A stretch of 64,000 nucleotides of DNA. Source: Trametopsis cervina. Lineage: Eukaryota; Basidiomycota; Agaricomycetes; Polyporales; Irpicaceae. A program made the translations under genes and the position numbers. Positions 27,901 to 40,749 of this stretch are shown here, piece after piece (the stretch's first letter is position 1; every line of letters starts with the position of its first letter). The stretch is from positions 436,661 through 500,660 of the forward strand of contig MU278363.1 of NCBI GenBank assembly GCA_022385755.1. Direction: 5' to 3'. The notes below the pieces were generated by a model. It was not told where the DNA came from. It ran no database searches and was given only the letters and a program-made list of their open reading frames with translations.

Positions 27901-28931
27901 TCCCTCCATGTCGAACACCATGTCTGGAATCGCAAATATTAGCCAGATCCCCTTCCTGCGACTGATACCGACAACAGACCATGACCGTAAAGAACGTCTG
28001 GAGCATCGGCATTCCCATCCGTGACGTTTGGCAGCACCTCATCACCGCGCTGGCTGCCAATTGTACTGATGTAGCGAGATGGTGAGAAATCTCTTGCAGC
28101 TCTGAGACTGTCTTTGAGATAATCACGCTCTTCCGTGCGGACTTCCCGCAAGGCATCTTTGACCGTTTTATCCTTGAACTTGTCCTTCTCAGTCTTCTCG
28201 ACTTCACGCGCAATACCGAGTGCAGCCTTGCCTACTTCTGCGGTACGAGTAAGCACAGACGGTAAGCTGGTTCCTTCGTTGGCATCCTCCGGTGTATGAC
28301 TTTCTACTGAGACGTCCGGCTGGTTAGCGTCCGAAGTGGATGAGGTTTGTGATGGAAAGGCTGCTTCTTCGGATGCACCAGCATTGAGGTCGAGAAACTC
28401 AGGTTCCTGTTCTCCGCTCTCCGAGATCCCTTGCCCCTCCTCTGTCTTCGCTCCAAATCTTCCTGTGGGCTGTTCGCGCGCGTTGCCCTCACCAGGTTTC
28501 GTTGCCTCGAGCAGAGGACTGGTCGCAATATCTTCTGGAATATCTTCGTCCGTTTCAAAAACAAAGAATGCTTCGCCTGCTTCACCGATCTTCATAGAGA
28601 ACGGGATGAGATTCCCGTTCACGAATACATCGACCTAGCGGTTTACCGTACGTTGAACAGGAGACTGGTCTACCTGCAGATAATCACACACCTTCTTGTC
28701 TGCTGGCCTGAGCACCTGCCACTTGCCAAATCGGACGTGGAATGGCGAGCATACTAGTTCTGTTTCACTATTGGGTGCCGCTGGTTGGGCTGCACCGGGC
28801 TGCGAGTCGGGCTGCTTGGGTCGACTGATGACAATGACGTCGATGGCACCGGTGAGGGTAGATGGATTTATATCCTTGTAGTACTGATACGGGGCGCTAA
28901 TGGCACTCACCGCACCACGAAGGTAGTTCAT
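24903..28931 (-). CDS. PAH1: Phosphatidate phosphatase, lipin family (PAH1/Ned1)
   Basis: Mg2+-dependent enzyme that makes diacylglycerol from phosphatidate at the nuclear/ER membrane. The N-LIP domain begins MNYLRGAVSAISAPYQYYKD (28931), an amphipathic start typical of the family, and continues VRFGKWQVLRPADKKV and FVNGNLIPFSMKIGEAGEAF. A long disordered Ser/Glu-rich linker follows. The HAD catalytic motif VVISDIDGTITK (about 26220-26185) supplies the DxDGT nucleophile. Next are HVFTMIGRDWTHLGVAKLY, YKIMYLTSRAIGQAD and GNRITDALSYRSV. The C-terminal tail is strongly acidic and ends ANVPFL. The C-LIP order is complete, so the enzyme should be active. Divergent from NDUFB9. Confidence 0.94.
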
Positions 28932-29175
28932 GGGAGGGAGATGTGGTAGCGGAAGGGAAAGAGGCAGAAGGGCCGTAAACTGCGCCGACCTCTGCTGCAG
29001 CTGAGACGCTTTTCATGGTGCTCGCTTGCCCCAAAGCCACAGCGTCGGCGCTTATCACACATGTGAATATCGACCGATTGCCCGAAATATATGTGGGAAT
29101 ATCAGCCGCATTTGGCCGTCTGGCGTCTGTGCAGTTCGTACGCTACACGCAGCTTTGTTTACAACGACAACCACC

Positions 29176-29745
29176 ATGGCCTCTGCCCTCCCGTCGCCGT
29201 TTACTGCGGCGCACAAGGCATATGTCAAATCACTATACAGAAGATACCTTACAAATGAGCTGAACTGGACCATTAGACGGGACGTCTGGAGAGGACAAGC
29301 TCTGGCCATCCGAGCAGAGTTCGACAGAAACCGGTACGTGAGACCCTACTCGGAGCATCGTCGTATCAGCAGACCAAGCCCTTTTATTTCACGCCCCAAC
29401 AGTGATGTCCATGACCCGCGTGCTCTGGCTTCAATCTTAGAGAAGGCGGAGGCGGACCTTGCAGAGCGTGCCCACCCCGATCCTTACCGCCGTAGGTTCC
29501 ACCCGCGACACACTTCGATATTTTCCTAATTAACTTCCCTTAGCTCCTACTGCACCGGACGGTACTAAGTGGTGCGTTACTTTATCATGTGTCTGCGCTT
29601 ATTTAACCCTTTCTTATTGCAGGGAACGTAATGCGCCGGTATGTCCTATGAAGCTTATTACGACACATATAAGCCTCGGCTCACTTCCTTTTAGCCTCCA
29701 ATCCGCCCAATCTTCGACCATCGCGCGTACAATGAAAATCATTAA
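29176..29745 (+). CDS. NDUFB9: Complex I LYR subunit NDUFB9 (B22)
   Basis: Accessory subunit of mitochondrial NADH:ubiquinone oxidoreductase. Five exons: 29176-29333, 29403-29491, 29544-29571, 29623-29638 and 29695-29745. The start MASALPSPFTAAHKAYVKSL runs into the LYR motif (SLYRRYL), then NWTIRRDVWRGQALAIRAEF. After splicing comes DVHDPRALASILEKAEADLA, then HPDPYRPPTAPDGTKW, ERNAP and PPIRPIF, ending RAYNENH. Two exons are only 28 and 16 nt. Upstream in-frame ATGs (for example 29026) fall in the shared promoter with lipin and are not used. Convergent with RRN3, 119 bp apart. Confidence 0.92.
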
Positions 29746-29864
29746 TTATCATCGTGCAATACATCCTGTTTTGGCTGATTACAATCCAATATTCAGCATG
29801 CCCGAGGCATTTATAGTCCGCACTGGCGGTGAAAACAATATAATGCACGACCCTAAATGAAGCG

Positions 29865-32544
29865 CTACGATACAGACATGGGGATCGTAACAGATAGCGA
29901 CAATGACGGTCGTGCTGGACTAATACTCATACCAACAAATGACACCCCAAGCCCGTCCGTAATCGAGTCGGAAGACTTTGCACGCGCACCCATAACAGGG
30001 ATAGCACCTACAACTGATGGCGGGTTCTCTGGATCATGGCCTGCGTCACTGGCTTCATCATTACCCTCTTCGACATTGTCCTCATGATCATCTGAATCAT
30101 CATCCGAGTCTTCGTCCTCCTCATCTATAGCGACCGAGGACCACTCCCTGTACACGCCGTCGATATAAGAGCTTGACCGTGGAAGCCGGTATGGGTCGAA
30201 CGGGAAGAACGTGTTGAGCTCCGAGTGCAATGTCTGCCTGGATACTGACAAGTTGACAAATGAGCTGTTGGATCGCGAGAGGCTGGGCTTAGCCCCATTC
30301 TGAGCGGCCTTGGGTGCGAAGTCCACACGCCTGTTGGCTTCGATGATGGAGTAGCAATAGAGGAAGTCAGTTGCATGCGCCACCCTCGCAAACTGCATGA
30401 CCACATTGGATGCGCAGACCTATGAAATCATAAATGAAACGCTCGACCTGTGTATCCAGCTGACTCTCACCTTTAGAGGATTCAACTCGGACTGCACAAC
30501 CCTCTTCAAGATGTTCAGCTCCGGCATCCACTTTGACGCTGGGACGTCCGCTTCAGCAAGCTCGTCCACGTCTTCAGGTTCATGCTGCAGATCTCTCCAC
30601 CTGAAGCAGAAAATGAGGAAAACTGCCTGTGTGACAGCGTAGAACACGGTATGCTGGGCCATACTGGGAGTCTGCGCGCCCGACTGTGCTACGGTGTCCA
30701 GGAGATCCAGTCGGTTCTTGAGAAAGTTGCACATGCATGCTACGGCCTGTCTTGTAGAATCTCGCCCTACAAACTGAGCACGGCTGACGAAGCTGGCAAT
30801 ATAACTTGCTGCAGCGGACCGTGTGACAGCAGGTTGGTCCTCTTCCAGAAGAGCCTTCGACACGAGCATGCCTTGGAAGAGGTCGCTAAACTCTGGGTCC
30901 AGTGAGGAAAACCAGAATACAAGGAACTGTGTGTACCGCGATTTGAATGTGCGGAGGATGGTCCGGTCGAAGATTGATAGAAGGGTATAGAACTGCGTGC
31001 GCCTTAAGACCTTCGTCTCCTCTTCCGAAGGCAGAGGTATCTGTATTCCTGAAGAAGCAAGCGAGGGCGAATCCAAGGGTGATAGTAATGACGATGAAGA
31101 CAGCGTCTGTGGTATTGGCTCGTGGGATGCTTGACGACTGGACGTGAAATGATCGAAGATATTCTTCAAGATGGCATCCAGCTTGTTGACCATATCTTGC
31201 ACATGCTGCAGATTTGTCGGCTCCTGAGGCGGCGTGTCCTCAACCTCATCGACTTCTTCGGCCTCGGAAGATATGTCGCTGAAACCGCCTCCGCCTTCAT
31301 CGTCACTTTCATCTTCCGAATCAGACTCTCCCTCCTGACCGACAACAGTGTCAAAAGGATCAAGGTCGAATATTTCCGCAGCGTCATCGCCTACGTGCTC
31401 CTCTAGCTCCTCGAGTTCCACCTGAATCTCAACCTACGGCCATTATTGAGTTCAGAAGTTGCACAGAATATCTTGGATCACGTACGTCGATCTGAATGGC
31501 TCGGTCTATGATGGTAGCAAATATACGATCGGAGAGCTCGGGACAGTATTCTGTTATGCGTAAAAGGTTACGAATGTATGTCACCTGCGAAGCTTGATTT
31601 TGCCTTTTGTGAGGGAAGTTACGAACGAGCAGAGGTTGGAGCGTAGATGGGAGGGTGGGGACGAGTGAGAGAAGATGTTGCAGGAGGGAGTGCATCCTAT
31701 CATACACGACACGCCTCGTGAGGGGCCGGCTTGATGACTCGGGTATCCCAGCGTTGAGTGCTTGTAGGCCAGATTCTGAAACCATACTCAAATGAGCAAG
31801 ACACAATTGGAGGGCTGTCTGCAGGTATACGCACGATACGTCAAGCCACTCGCAACCTTCCCTAAAATCATCGTGAGGTACTCTGGCTTCGCACTCACGA
31901 GCATTCCCAAGAAAGAAGTATACGACTTGACGAAGGCAGAATCCATGATCGTCCATGGCATGCTGACTATAGATTCTATAAGGGGAGCGTGTGTTCGTTC
32001 GAGCCGGGATATAACATGTGATAGTGCAATGAGCCATAGTCTTAGTTGTGCAGGAGATGTTTGTGTATCGCTTGTTAGCTGTTTGGAGTTGAATTGATCG
32101 ACCAGTTCGTCGAATGCATCGCTGATGCCCTGTAAATGCTCGGTCAATCGCACGAACACAGCCCTGAGGGACATGACAACGCACCTTCGATTTCTGTTGT
32201 AAGGCGTTATTAATGAAGGCCAAGTACATATCCTTCCGATACTGTTCATCTATAGCGGGTATATAATAAACATATGTCTCACACGACCAGCATGAACATG
32301 GCATACCTTGCTTGATCCTAGAGTTACTCACAATGGGTCTTGTGGCCAAGACCGACACAGAAGAACTCGATCGACTGCGCTGCGCTGCAGACCGTTTCTT
32401 GTACGTCTCGAGGGGATTTGTAGTTTTCAGCGATTGCTCCATAGATCGAGAGGCTTGGATGGGGCCGGCTTTCGTTTGTCGGCTGTTAAACTGCGAGAAT
32501 CGGGAGTGAGGGTCCATACTATTTTCCCACATATCAACGCTCAT
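29865..32544 (-). CDS. RRN3: RNA polymerase I initiation factor RRN3 (TIF-IA)
   Basis: Bridges RNA polymerase I to core factor at the rDNA promoter. The N-terminal part is disordered and basic (MSVDMWENSMDPHSRFSQF...), then the HEAT-repeat body starts after splicing (KQDEQYRKDMYLAFINNAL). Diagnostic blocks are AAASYIASFVSRAQFV (about 30810) and LNTFFPFDPYRLPRS (about 30205), followed by IDGVYREW. An acidic insert (about 31400-31230, EGESDSEDESDDE) and an acidic C-terminal tail are present. The last exon ends SVTIPMSVS. Start at 32544 is the first ATG of the open exon. Divergent from the nucleoside hydrolase. Confidence 0.92.
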
Positions 32545-32838
32545 GTTTTACGTCATAGGACGATGCAGCCTACGTACGTTCAATCCCTGAGCCTGCGGGG
32601 AAGTGAAGGGTGCGGAATAGGTGTGAGAGGTGCAAAAGTCACATAAGCGCTCCTGTTCGCGACCGAAATTTTGCTGACTAAGACATTATGGGCGCTCCCT
32701 GTGTCCGCTTCTTGGTTTCCCAGGGTCATCTAGCTTGAGATTACAGATTCTCGCGACAGGGTTTGAGGATGATAATGGGTGCACACACGCGATGGCAGAG
32801 ATAACCCTTCCACCAACCGTCATTGTTTCCCGTGCAAT

Positions 32839-34215
32839 ATGAAGTACGTATGGTTGGACTGTGACCCGGTAAGGAATTCACATGCCCCTCCGCTCGGAAC
32901 ACTGAGGAAAGCGTGAACAGGGCCACGACGACGCGACTGCGATCCTCCTCGCGCTTCATGCGCCAGGTATCAAATTACTAGGCGTATCGACGGTGTGTCT
33001 GTTGGCTCGAGTTTTGCTTGTGAACTTATGAACTCCTTGCAGACACACGGTAACGCGGGCGCTATCAACACGAAGAATAACGCTGCCCGTTGTCTTCATG
33101 CATTCGGCGCGCCCGAGGATATCAAAGTTTATCCAGGCGCACCAAAGCCTCTTATACGCCCCACTCGTCATGACCCAGAGATTCATGGATCTGACGGGCT
33201 TGGCGGTGTTGAAGGGCTGCCGTCCATCTCTCATCCCGAGGTTTCCGCCAGGATTCAAACACAGGGTGTAACACATGCTATTCATGGGCTGGCACAGGCC
33301 ATTCAAGAAGCATGGAAGGACGGCGAAGGGCGCCATGTGACTGTCGTAGCCACGGGCCCTCTCACCAACATTGCGCTCTTCGTCAGTGTTTATCCGGAGT
33401 TACTAAGTGGCATAGGTAGGGAAGTTCTGCTGGTCATCCAGCAAGTATTTGTTCACCAGTTATCAGATGAGATTGTGTTCATGGGCGGGGGAGTTGGTAA
33501 GGGAAACCGCTCCCCAGCCGCAGGTAGGTCCAATATGGTTCCATGTATAAACATCATACTCACCCCCTCGAACAGAATTCAATATCTTGTGTGACCGTAT
33601 GTATCCACAATTTGTATGCCTGAACTCGGCTCAAGCGTTATCCAGCCGAAGCCGCTCAAATAGTCCTGGACGTCCCTGTCAAGAAGACCATGGTACCACT
33701 GAATGTGACACACACCGCCATTGTTACCCGTGCCAATCACTACAAACTCCTTTCCCCGTCTGCTTTGCTCACCGATTTATCGGCGCCGCTTCCTACCGCA
33801 GTCAGTCCACTCAGGAGGATGCTCTCGACTCTCGTTAGCTTTTTTGCTGAGTCATACAAGCTTATATTCGGGTTCACCGACGGACCTCCTATCCACGACG
33901 CTTTGACGATCGCATACGTGTTTGATCCTACGCTTTTCAAATCAGGACGCTACAGAGTAGACGTGGAACGCGGAGGTGCATATACTACAGGAGAGACTGT
34001 GGTCGATGTTCTAGACTACCGGAAGTCCGACGATACATGGGGAAGAGACGGGAAGAACTGCATTGTGACCGAGTCGGTGGACGTATGTGTACTCTATACT
34101 CTCTTAACGACCTTGGATTAATATTCCTCCTTAGGTGGACAAGTTCTTCGAGTTCTTCTTCGACTGCGTTGCGCGCTGCGACACGGTCTCGCCTCTGAAT
34201 AATAATCCTTCATAA
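32839..34215 (+). CDS. Inosine/uridine-preferring nucleoside hydrolase
   Basis: Cleaves the N-glycosidic bond of nucleosides for salvage. The first exon encodes MKYVWLDCDP and splices to GHDDATAILLALHAPGIKLL. Together they give the Ca2+-binding DxDxxxDD motif that defines the family. Then come THGNAGAINTKNNAARCLHA, HGSDGLGG, VTVVATGPLTNIA and EIVFMGGGVGKGN (about 33470). A junction at about 33590/33640 yields NILCDPEAAQIVLDVPVKK and MVPLNVTHTA. The catalytic-loop segment DGPPIHDALTIAYV (about 33880-33920) carries the C-terminal Asp ligand. The last exon gives VDKFFEFFFDCVARCDTV, ending NNNPS. All motifs intact. Confidence 0.93.
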
Positions 34216-34707
34216 GGGCCATCCGCGATAATTTGTCCGTTCTACATGGTTTTATGCTTCAGGAAGAGCATCCGAATATGCTGCACTGACGGATTCGACT
34301 GTATAGTATCTGCCGCTCGATCACTCTTCGAAGAGTGCCTGGTGTACCTGTGTTCGTCTCGATCGCAATTGCTCTGTAAACTCATATCCATCTAAACCAC
34401 AAGACCCTGAATGTATTCTAGCAAACAATCTGATATTTACTGGATTCAAGTTCATCATAGTGACTGCTTCGCCCATAGCCACAGAACCGATCTCACCCGA
34501 AAGCTTCGTGGCGTTGTCGGGGGTTGGCGCCGTGCCTGATCGTTACCACGTGAAAAAGAAGCACTCGGCCGAAAGCTGGGGTAAGTTGGGCGTCTACTCA
34601 TGGCGCATAGGCTTTGCTCCGGTTAACAGCTGAGGGCAAACCTTCTTTTACCTGCACCCAGCTGCTCGCTGCTTACCCTCCTCGCCATCTTCATCTTCAC
34701 AACGAGC
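34216..34707. other. Intergenic, nucleoside hydrolase to AFG1
   Basis: About 490 bp between tandem plus-strand genes, presumably a 3' UTR and then the AFG1 promoter. No coding signal or RNA gene seen. Confidence 0.4.
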
Positions 34708-36603
34708 ATGCGAATACCAGTTGCTCGTTTGCAAGCACCACGATACGCCTCTCTGACTGGCCGTGCTCATTCCCGAGCTGCGGTCCGATTAATATCCTCC
34801 CGGGCTACCGTTCAGAGGCGAAGATGGAACACCACCTTGGCCGTAGATCAGGGCTCACGCTCAGGAGACCCAAGTGTAATACTTAACTCCAAGACGTTGC
34901 ACAAGTTCTCATCTCCACCATCGCAAGCAGGTGCGCAGTCCTCTCTATACGCAATGACGAAATTGAGAGCTGACTTTGTATCGCAGCTGCCGCTCTAACA
35001 CCTCTCGAGCAATATCATCGACTAGTGGAATCAGGGGCGTTGAGGGCAGATGATCATCAGACACGTATCATCAAGGGACTGCAGAGACTGCACGATGACC
35101 TGGCTACATATGACCCTCCACCAATACCCAGCTCCACACCTTCGCTCTCCTTAGTGCGTACTCCCGCATACCGTCTTTAACATCAACACCCGCTTACTCC
35201 AGTTCAGCTTTCCCGTCTATTCTCAAGGGGCACCGCACACACCGTAGCAATACCCCCTGAATCAGTCCCGAAAGGCCTGTACCTCTACGGCGATGTCGGA
35301 ACCGGGAAGACGATGCTCATGGACCTGTTTTACAATACGCTCCCTGCGGGGATTAAACGCAAACGGCGTGTACACTTCCACTCATTCATGATAGACGTGC
35401 ACAAGCGGATACACGAGGCGAAGAAGCAGTTAGGGTTAAACGGGGGAGATCCGATTGCGCCTGTGGCGAGGGACCTGGCGAGCGACGCGTATGTGTTGTG
35501 TTTTGACGAGTTCCAGGTACGTGCGACTTTATCTGGCGACAGATATAGCTGGCTGAGACTTTCCTATCTCATTAGGTGACAGATATCGCGGATGCGATGA
35601 TTCTGAGACAGCTGTTTGAGAAGTTGCTGAACTATGGCGTGGTCTGTGTGATGACTTCCAAGTGCGTACTTGGCCAAACCACACTTTGATCATGCTAACG
35701 GGATCAACGATATCTAGCCGACATCCTGATGACCTCTACAAGAATGGCATTCAAAGATCCAGCTTTGTCCCATGTATTGAGCTACTCAAGGAACGTTTCG
35801 AGGTCACAGATCTGGACTCAGGCACAGGCAAGTGTTCCTCCTATTAGCTTATTCTTGGGTGCGCTATGTTAACCGCGATTGCAGACTACCGCCGAATCCC
35901 GCGGACACTGTCCCATGTATACTACGATCCAATATCAGCAGATAACCGCCGCGAGCTCGACAAGATCTGGAAAGCCTACACATCAGACCCATCAGATCCT
36001 GTGGTAGCTAACCGCAAGCTACAGACATGGGGAAGGACGCTGCTTGTTCCAGAAAGCACGAGTACTGCTGCCAAGTTCCAGTTCATGGATCTTTGCGGAA
36101 GGCCACTGAGCGCTGCCGACTATTTGGAAATCACAAAGAACTTTGGAACGATCTTTGTGGTGGACGTCCCGAAGATGGGGTTGGACAAGAAGGACCTTGT
36201 ACGTGATTATTTTCGTCAGCATGATACTATGGTGGGACTCACGATGAGGGTCGTTTCCCCAGGCGAGAAGATTTATTACCTTTGTAGACGCGTGCTATGA
36301 CAGTAAAGTAAAGCTGCTCGCGCTTTCTGAAGTGCCGATATTCAAAGTATTCGCGGACGACCCGAATGCTAAAGAAGGGGAGATCTCCGCCCATATGCGC
36401 AGTATCATGGACGATCTTGTGAGTTGCGTTTGCTACATTGCCTCGATGTGAGCTAACGTCCATCGCAGGGCTTGTCAGGCGATGTCGTGGGGTCAAGCTC
36501 CATGTTCACTGGTGAAGAGGAGCTGTTCGCCTTTGCACGGTGCTGCTCAAGATTAGTTCAGATGGGCAGCAAGGAGTGGGCCGAGACCGCGGGCGTGCGA
36601 TAG
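34708..36603 (+). CDS. AFG1: AFG1/LACE1-like mitochondrial AAA ATPase
   Basis: Inner-membrane-associated P-loop ATPase linked to mitochondrial protein quality control. The N-terminus [20 protein letters not shown] plus the following Arg-rich, acid-poor stretch is a good presequence. After an intron ending near 34987, the frame reads [20 protein letters not shown]. Walker A is [17 protein letters not shown] (about 35290) and Walker B is YVLCFDEFQ (about 35500), joined to [17 protein letters not shown]. Then come [19 protein letters not shown] and the AFG1-specific [16 protein letters not shown]. The C-terminal part contains [19 protein letters not shown] and ends ETAGVR. It has seven or more exons. 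Confidence 0.92.
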
Positions 36604-37421
36604 CACGCTCCGCAGAGGATGAGGACGTGAGGAGCTGCGCGGTACCAGCCTGTCTGCCTCCGGCATGACCAGCTGCGTGTTACGATCTAGGAAGATTTAT
36701 CATACAATACAGCCTCAGCTACATTTATTCAGCGGGCTTGCTATACACAACGTCAGTCGTCAAGGTTTTTGATTCCGAGTTATTGTCGTATGCTACGTAG
36801 ATGACGAGTATTTCAGATTCTAGAAAGCAGAATAGCGACGGTGTCGTTTTAGAAATCTGTTGGAGGGCGTGTCGAGAAGTTGGTTTGTTGTCGCACTGGA
36901 TGCTTTACGGTCCTGCACGGGCATTTGGCTGCTGCGTCTACTCAACTCTGAGCCACAGCCACGGTGAAGTGCCATTTGCGGCCGCCGTGCTGTGAAGGCG
37001 AATGCACGTGGATGCCGACACAGGCTTGGCATCGCCTGCCGGTGAGGAGCGCAGGCCGCTCACCGCCATCGATAGTGGCAGTGGCATGTGGCTGCGGACT
37101 CGCTGTGGTGACTGGCGGTGATCGCGGGTGCCGAGGCAATTACAATGCTTGTTATCGTTAGCTTCTAAGCTGCGTATGTCACCATTAGAAGGCAATACTA
37201 ACCATATCTATGGCGCAAACAAGGCTCTTACCTTCAATAGCTTGCGGCATGCCTCTCGGCGTCCATCTCCCTATGATGCAGATATGCTTCCGCGGCAAAT
37301 CCCATCCGTCCAACGAGCCATCTGTAACACTATATAAACCCGCCAGCTCCTCCTCTGGTGTCCCCCAGTTCCAGACTCACCTCTTTCACCACACACTTTC
37401 ACTCACTCATCACACGCTACT
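36604..37421. other. Intergenic, AFG1 to cipC-like gene
   Basis: About 820 bp. Overlapping open frames on both strands around 36820-37195 have no family signature and look like chance frames in G/C-rich sequence. The right end is the cipC promoter. A TATA box lies at 37331-37338, followed by a pyrimidine-rich leader. Confidence 0.45.
37331..37338 (+). promoter_or_regulatory. TATA box of cipC-like gene
   Basis: TATATAAA lies 91 bp before the ATG at 37422 and is followed by a C/T-rich leader. Such a strong TATA fits a highly inducible gene. Confidence 0.6.
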
Positions 37422-37927
37422 ATGGGTTGGTTCGAGCACGATTCCGACGAGGCCAAGGCCCACGATTCGGTCAGTCGTATTGTCTCGAAGCGCAGAGTCC
37501 ACGGTCCTGACCAGTAGCGTTGAACTTGCATTCAGGTTGTCAACGCGCCCCACAAGGCTGAGCTCTCTCACGAGCTGATCGCTGCCGCTGCATCCTACGA
37601 GGCTGCCAAGGCTTACGAGCAGCACGTTGCTCGCGAGGGCAAGCCTGCATCCCATGCCAAGGCAAAGGAGCTGCTGTACGTTCATCATCTTGCCGATGCT
37701 ACCATCTCCCCTATGCTCACTGTGACCTCACCTAGTGCTGGTTTCGCCGGTGCCTTCATCGACCGAGTGGTCGAGACCAAGGGTCTTGATTACATTGATG
37801 CAGAGAAGGCTAAGCGTCACGGTACGTATCAGAGGATCGATAACCGCTGGCATGGGCGCTGATCTATCCTCTCCTAGCCCACGAGCGTAACGAGACTGCC
37901 CTCGATGTCTCCCGCAACCAGTTCTAG
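37422..37927 (+). CDS. cipC: CipC-like stress protein (DUF3759)
   Basis: Small fungal protein related to Aspergillus CipC (concanamycin-induced protein C), commonly abundant under stress or during plant-material growth. Biochemical role unknown. Exon 1 (37422-37469) encodes MGWFEHDSDEAKAHDS. Exon 2 starts at 37536 (VVNAPHKAELSHELIAAAAS, then YEAAKAYEQHVAREG and HAKAKELL). Exon 3 gives AGFAGAFIDRVVETKGLDYI, and exon 4 ends HERNETALDVSRNQF. All four parts match the family. Length is about 110 residues. Introns are about 50-65 nt. A longer overlapping frame from 37210 is out of phase and rejected. Confidence 0.9.
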
Positions 37928-38139
37928 GCCGTTGCTCACCGAAAGTAAACACGATGTAATATATATCTCTTGATAACGAATTGAACGATCCTCGAGATGG
38001 TAACATACAGTCGTGAAAACCAGGGACGTCCGCGATGCTCTCTCTGCAAAGGCCGTCCGCGCGTGAGCTATCCCCATGATGCTACAGAACTTGAACTCAT
38101 CTACGATACAAACGTGCGTCTATACGCATATGGAGGTGT

Positions 38140-40331
38140 TCACTGGGTCGCAAGTATTAACTTCGCTGCTGCATCTGATCTGGGCTGTAGCATGCAATTC
38201 AGCCTATCTGGATATCTAAGTGCAATCCAACAACGTTTCATCAGCCCGCTGTTGGTGAACATCAGACGTGAAACATACGAGGATTGTCCCAAGGTAGCCC
38301 GCGGGATAGGATCCAGCGCGTTGCCACGTTCGTCCACAGACGGCACAACATCGAATGTGTGTAAAACAGACGACACGGTTATGAAGGCCGTATCCAGTGC
38401 TAGAAAGCGTCCAGGGCAGATGCTATAATTTAACGTGGAGTTAGAAACCCGAGAAGCCCCAAGCTTGCGAAGGCGAATGCACATACCGACGGCCGAACCC
38501 GAAAACTAGTTCAGGATTGCGTACATCTCTATTGATCTTCCCGTCCTTGAGAAATCTCTCAGGATTGAACTTCTCAGGATCTGGGTAGTCTTTTGGGTCG
38601 TAAAACATGGCCCTAGAAAACCGCAGATTGGTGCGAAGTAGCGCAATTAAGGAGTGAATAATGGCCTACCATATATTCTAATGAATCCACAATGAGTATC
38701 GATGTGCACTCAGTCTTGATGTATGCAGTGTGGCCAGGTACTCACTGGTAAAATTACAGTGCCCGCTGGCAGAAAGTAGCCCTCGTAGTAATCATCTCGA
38801 GTCAGTCGATGAGGCATTCCCAACGGGGCCACCGGCAGCCATCTCAAACATTCCAGGATCACGGCCTCAATGTACGGGAGAGAGGTGCGGTCTTCGTACG
38901 AAGGAAGTCGCTCTCGGCCCACAATATTGTCCAGTTCAGACTGTGCCTTCTTTTGAACGTCGGGAAGCGCAGCCATCATGCAGAAGAATGTTCCCAGAAG
39001 GGATGCTGTCTGCAATACAATGAACCTTTAGCACCCAAGATAAGGATTGATAGGCATATCCCCGAACCGTGTCTGAGGCACCTAAGGTTTAATTCAGTTT
39101 ATCGAGCGCATGTGAAGTAGCGGACAGATGATGGCTTGCCTGCGTACGCGACCCCAGTCGCATATCTTGCGTGTCTCTCAGCATCGGTGCCCATAGCTCC
39201 ACTGCTTCTCAGTTTCGTGATAAGATCCAGTGCCATTGAGTCTTCCTGGTTCTGTTCACATCGAGTCAGTGAAGTGAATAGGACGGTTAAGAGCCCTTCA
39301 ACCTCGCCATTTAATACCTCCTCGAAGGGCTTGTTCACTGTTTGCATAACTGTCGGACGCCATCGCGCGGCGTACTTTACTGCGGAGGCTCCTGGAGTCC
39401 ACAACGGTAAGTGTTTGAGGAACGGCATGAAATTGATCCAGAATGCCCCGAACGTCTTAACTTTGATAAGAACTTCCATGGATTTGGTGACCAGTTTGAG
39501 ATATGGGTCGTCCATGCTCGTTATCGACATGCCGTAGACGATGTTAAGGATTATGCTGGCCATGGTTCTGGATCATAACACAGTATAAAGGCAGTAGACA
39601 GACTGAGTTAAGTGCGAACGACACTGCATGAGGTGTAACTTGAAGGACATACTGGCGGACTGACGCCTCCTCAATCGCCCCTTCATGCTCCAGCATGCGA
39701 CGAAGAAAAGCGTGGACCTCCTTCGTTTGCTTGTCCCAGTAGTTGAGTACAGCCGGCTGCTCAAAATATTGATGGAAGACCCGACGAATACTTCTCCACT
39801 CCTGTCCGTATGGCATAAGCCCAAAATTCCAACCCCATCCTGTACTGCATGAATGTTCAGTAATCGCCGACGCGGTCGTATGTAGTAAACGGTGCGAAAT
39901 AAGCAGACTGACAGTTCATCCATGGTAGACAGGGCTCGGTCCGAATAGATCGAGGAACGCTTATCCAAGAGGTCCGCTGCGATGTCCGCGGACGACAGTA
40001 TAACAATGTGTGCACCTAACACGTTCATGGACATAATATTGCCTCGATGATAGAGAGAGAGTTAGTTCTTTCGGTCCACGAGATGCACTGCAGGACACCC
40101 ACCATGTTTATAAGACCAGTCACGGTATACCATCCATGGCTGCCCTTCGCTTGGAAGAGCGAGCAGGTTACCTATGATAGGCCATCCCCTTGGTCCAGGT
40201 GGTAACGGAAGGCCTCGAGATCGTTTGTTCCATTTCGCTCTGCGGATGATGAACGTGACTACGAGCCCCGCTGTCGCAAGGAACAAGCTGTTAAAGACGA
40301 TTACAGAGGTAGCCATGTCTTGGGTCATCAC
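38140..40331 (-). CDS. Cytochrome P450 monooxygenase, copy 1
   Basis: Microsomal P450 of the fungal CYP64-like type. It has an N-terminal membrane anchor (about 40316-40250), then LPLPPGPRGWPIIGNLLALP. The I-helix AGASDT is encoded by a 14-nt exon (39068-39081). ExxR is LECLRW, an 8-nt exon (38670-38677) supplies N-I-W of the NxWA motif, and PERF-type and heme loops follow (FGFGRR then ICPGRFLALDT). About 11 exons. The intron before the I-helix exon uses a GC donor (GCAG/GCAAGC). The last intron has a GTATGT donor in GQSS and joins to YPDRLNCMLQPRSDAAAKL. The start may be 40331 or the second ATG at 40316. Most diverged of the four copies; all catalytic motifs present. Confidence 0.9.
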
Positions 40332-40749
40332 AGGCAGGTGCGCTGGAAGATAAGGCGCTGAGTACGAAGTGCCTGCACTGTAAAATTATTCAGCAGATTG
40401 AGCAAGTCGTTGTTCCTTCATATGGAGACCCCACTCCCGTGCCTGTGCCATCTCCACTGTTCATTAGCGTGGGATGCGATACTCTCCCAAGCCGGTCCCA
40501 GGATGAAGGGGGCCACGGAGTGTATCTAACATGTGGGTCTTAATTACATATACTTGCAGAGGAGAGTTTGAGCCAGAAACAGTAAGCGGTCTTCAATTGA
40601 TCATTCGCTTCCAAGCAGACGAATGTATTTTATCGGATGCAGATAATCACAAAGATCACACACCTTGACGCACAGAATGCCGTACATGTTTTCACAGCAA
40701 TACGCAAATTCATACGGTCACAGACAGTACAGTATGTCAGAAGTGACGT
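40332..40749. other. Intergenic between P450-1 and P450-2
   Basis: About 420 bp holding the P450-1 promoter. From about 40630 it also holds the P450-2 3' flank, which is recognisably similar to the 3' flanks of P450-3 and P450-4. No ORC4-like sequence here. Confidence 0.5.

Noticed and set aside
36820..37195. Several frames of 60-85 codons on both strands before the cipC-like gene
   Set aside because: All phases are open in a G/C-rich stretch; none resembles a protein family.
37210..37578. 122-codon frame overlapping the cipC-like start
   Set aside because: It is out of phase with the conserved MGWFEHDSDEAKAHDS exon and reads through its intron.
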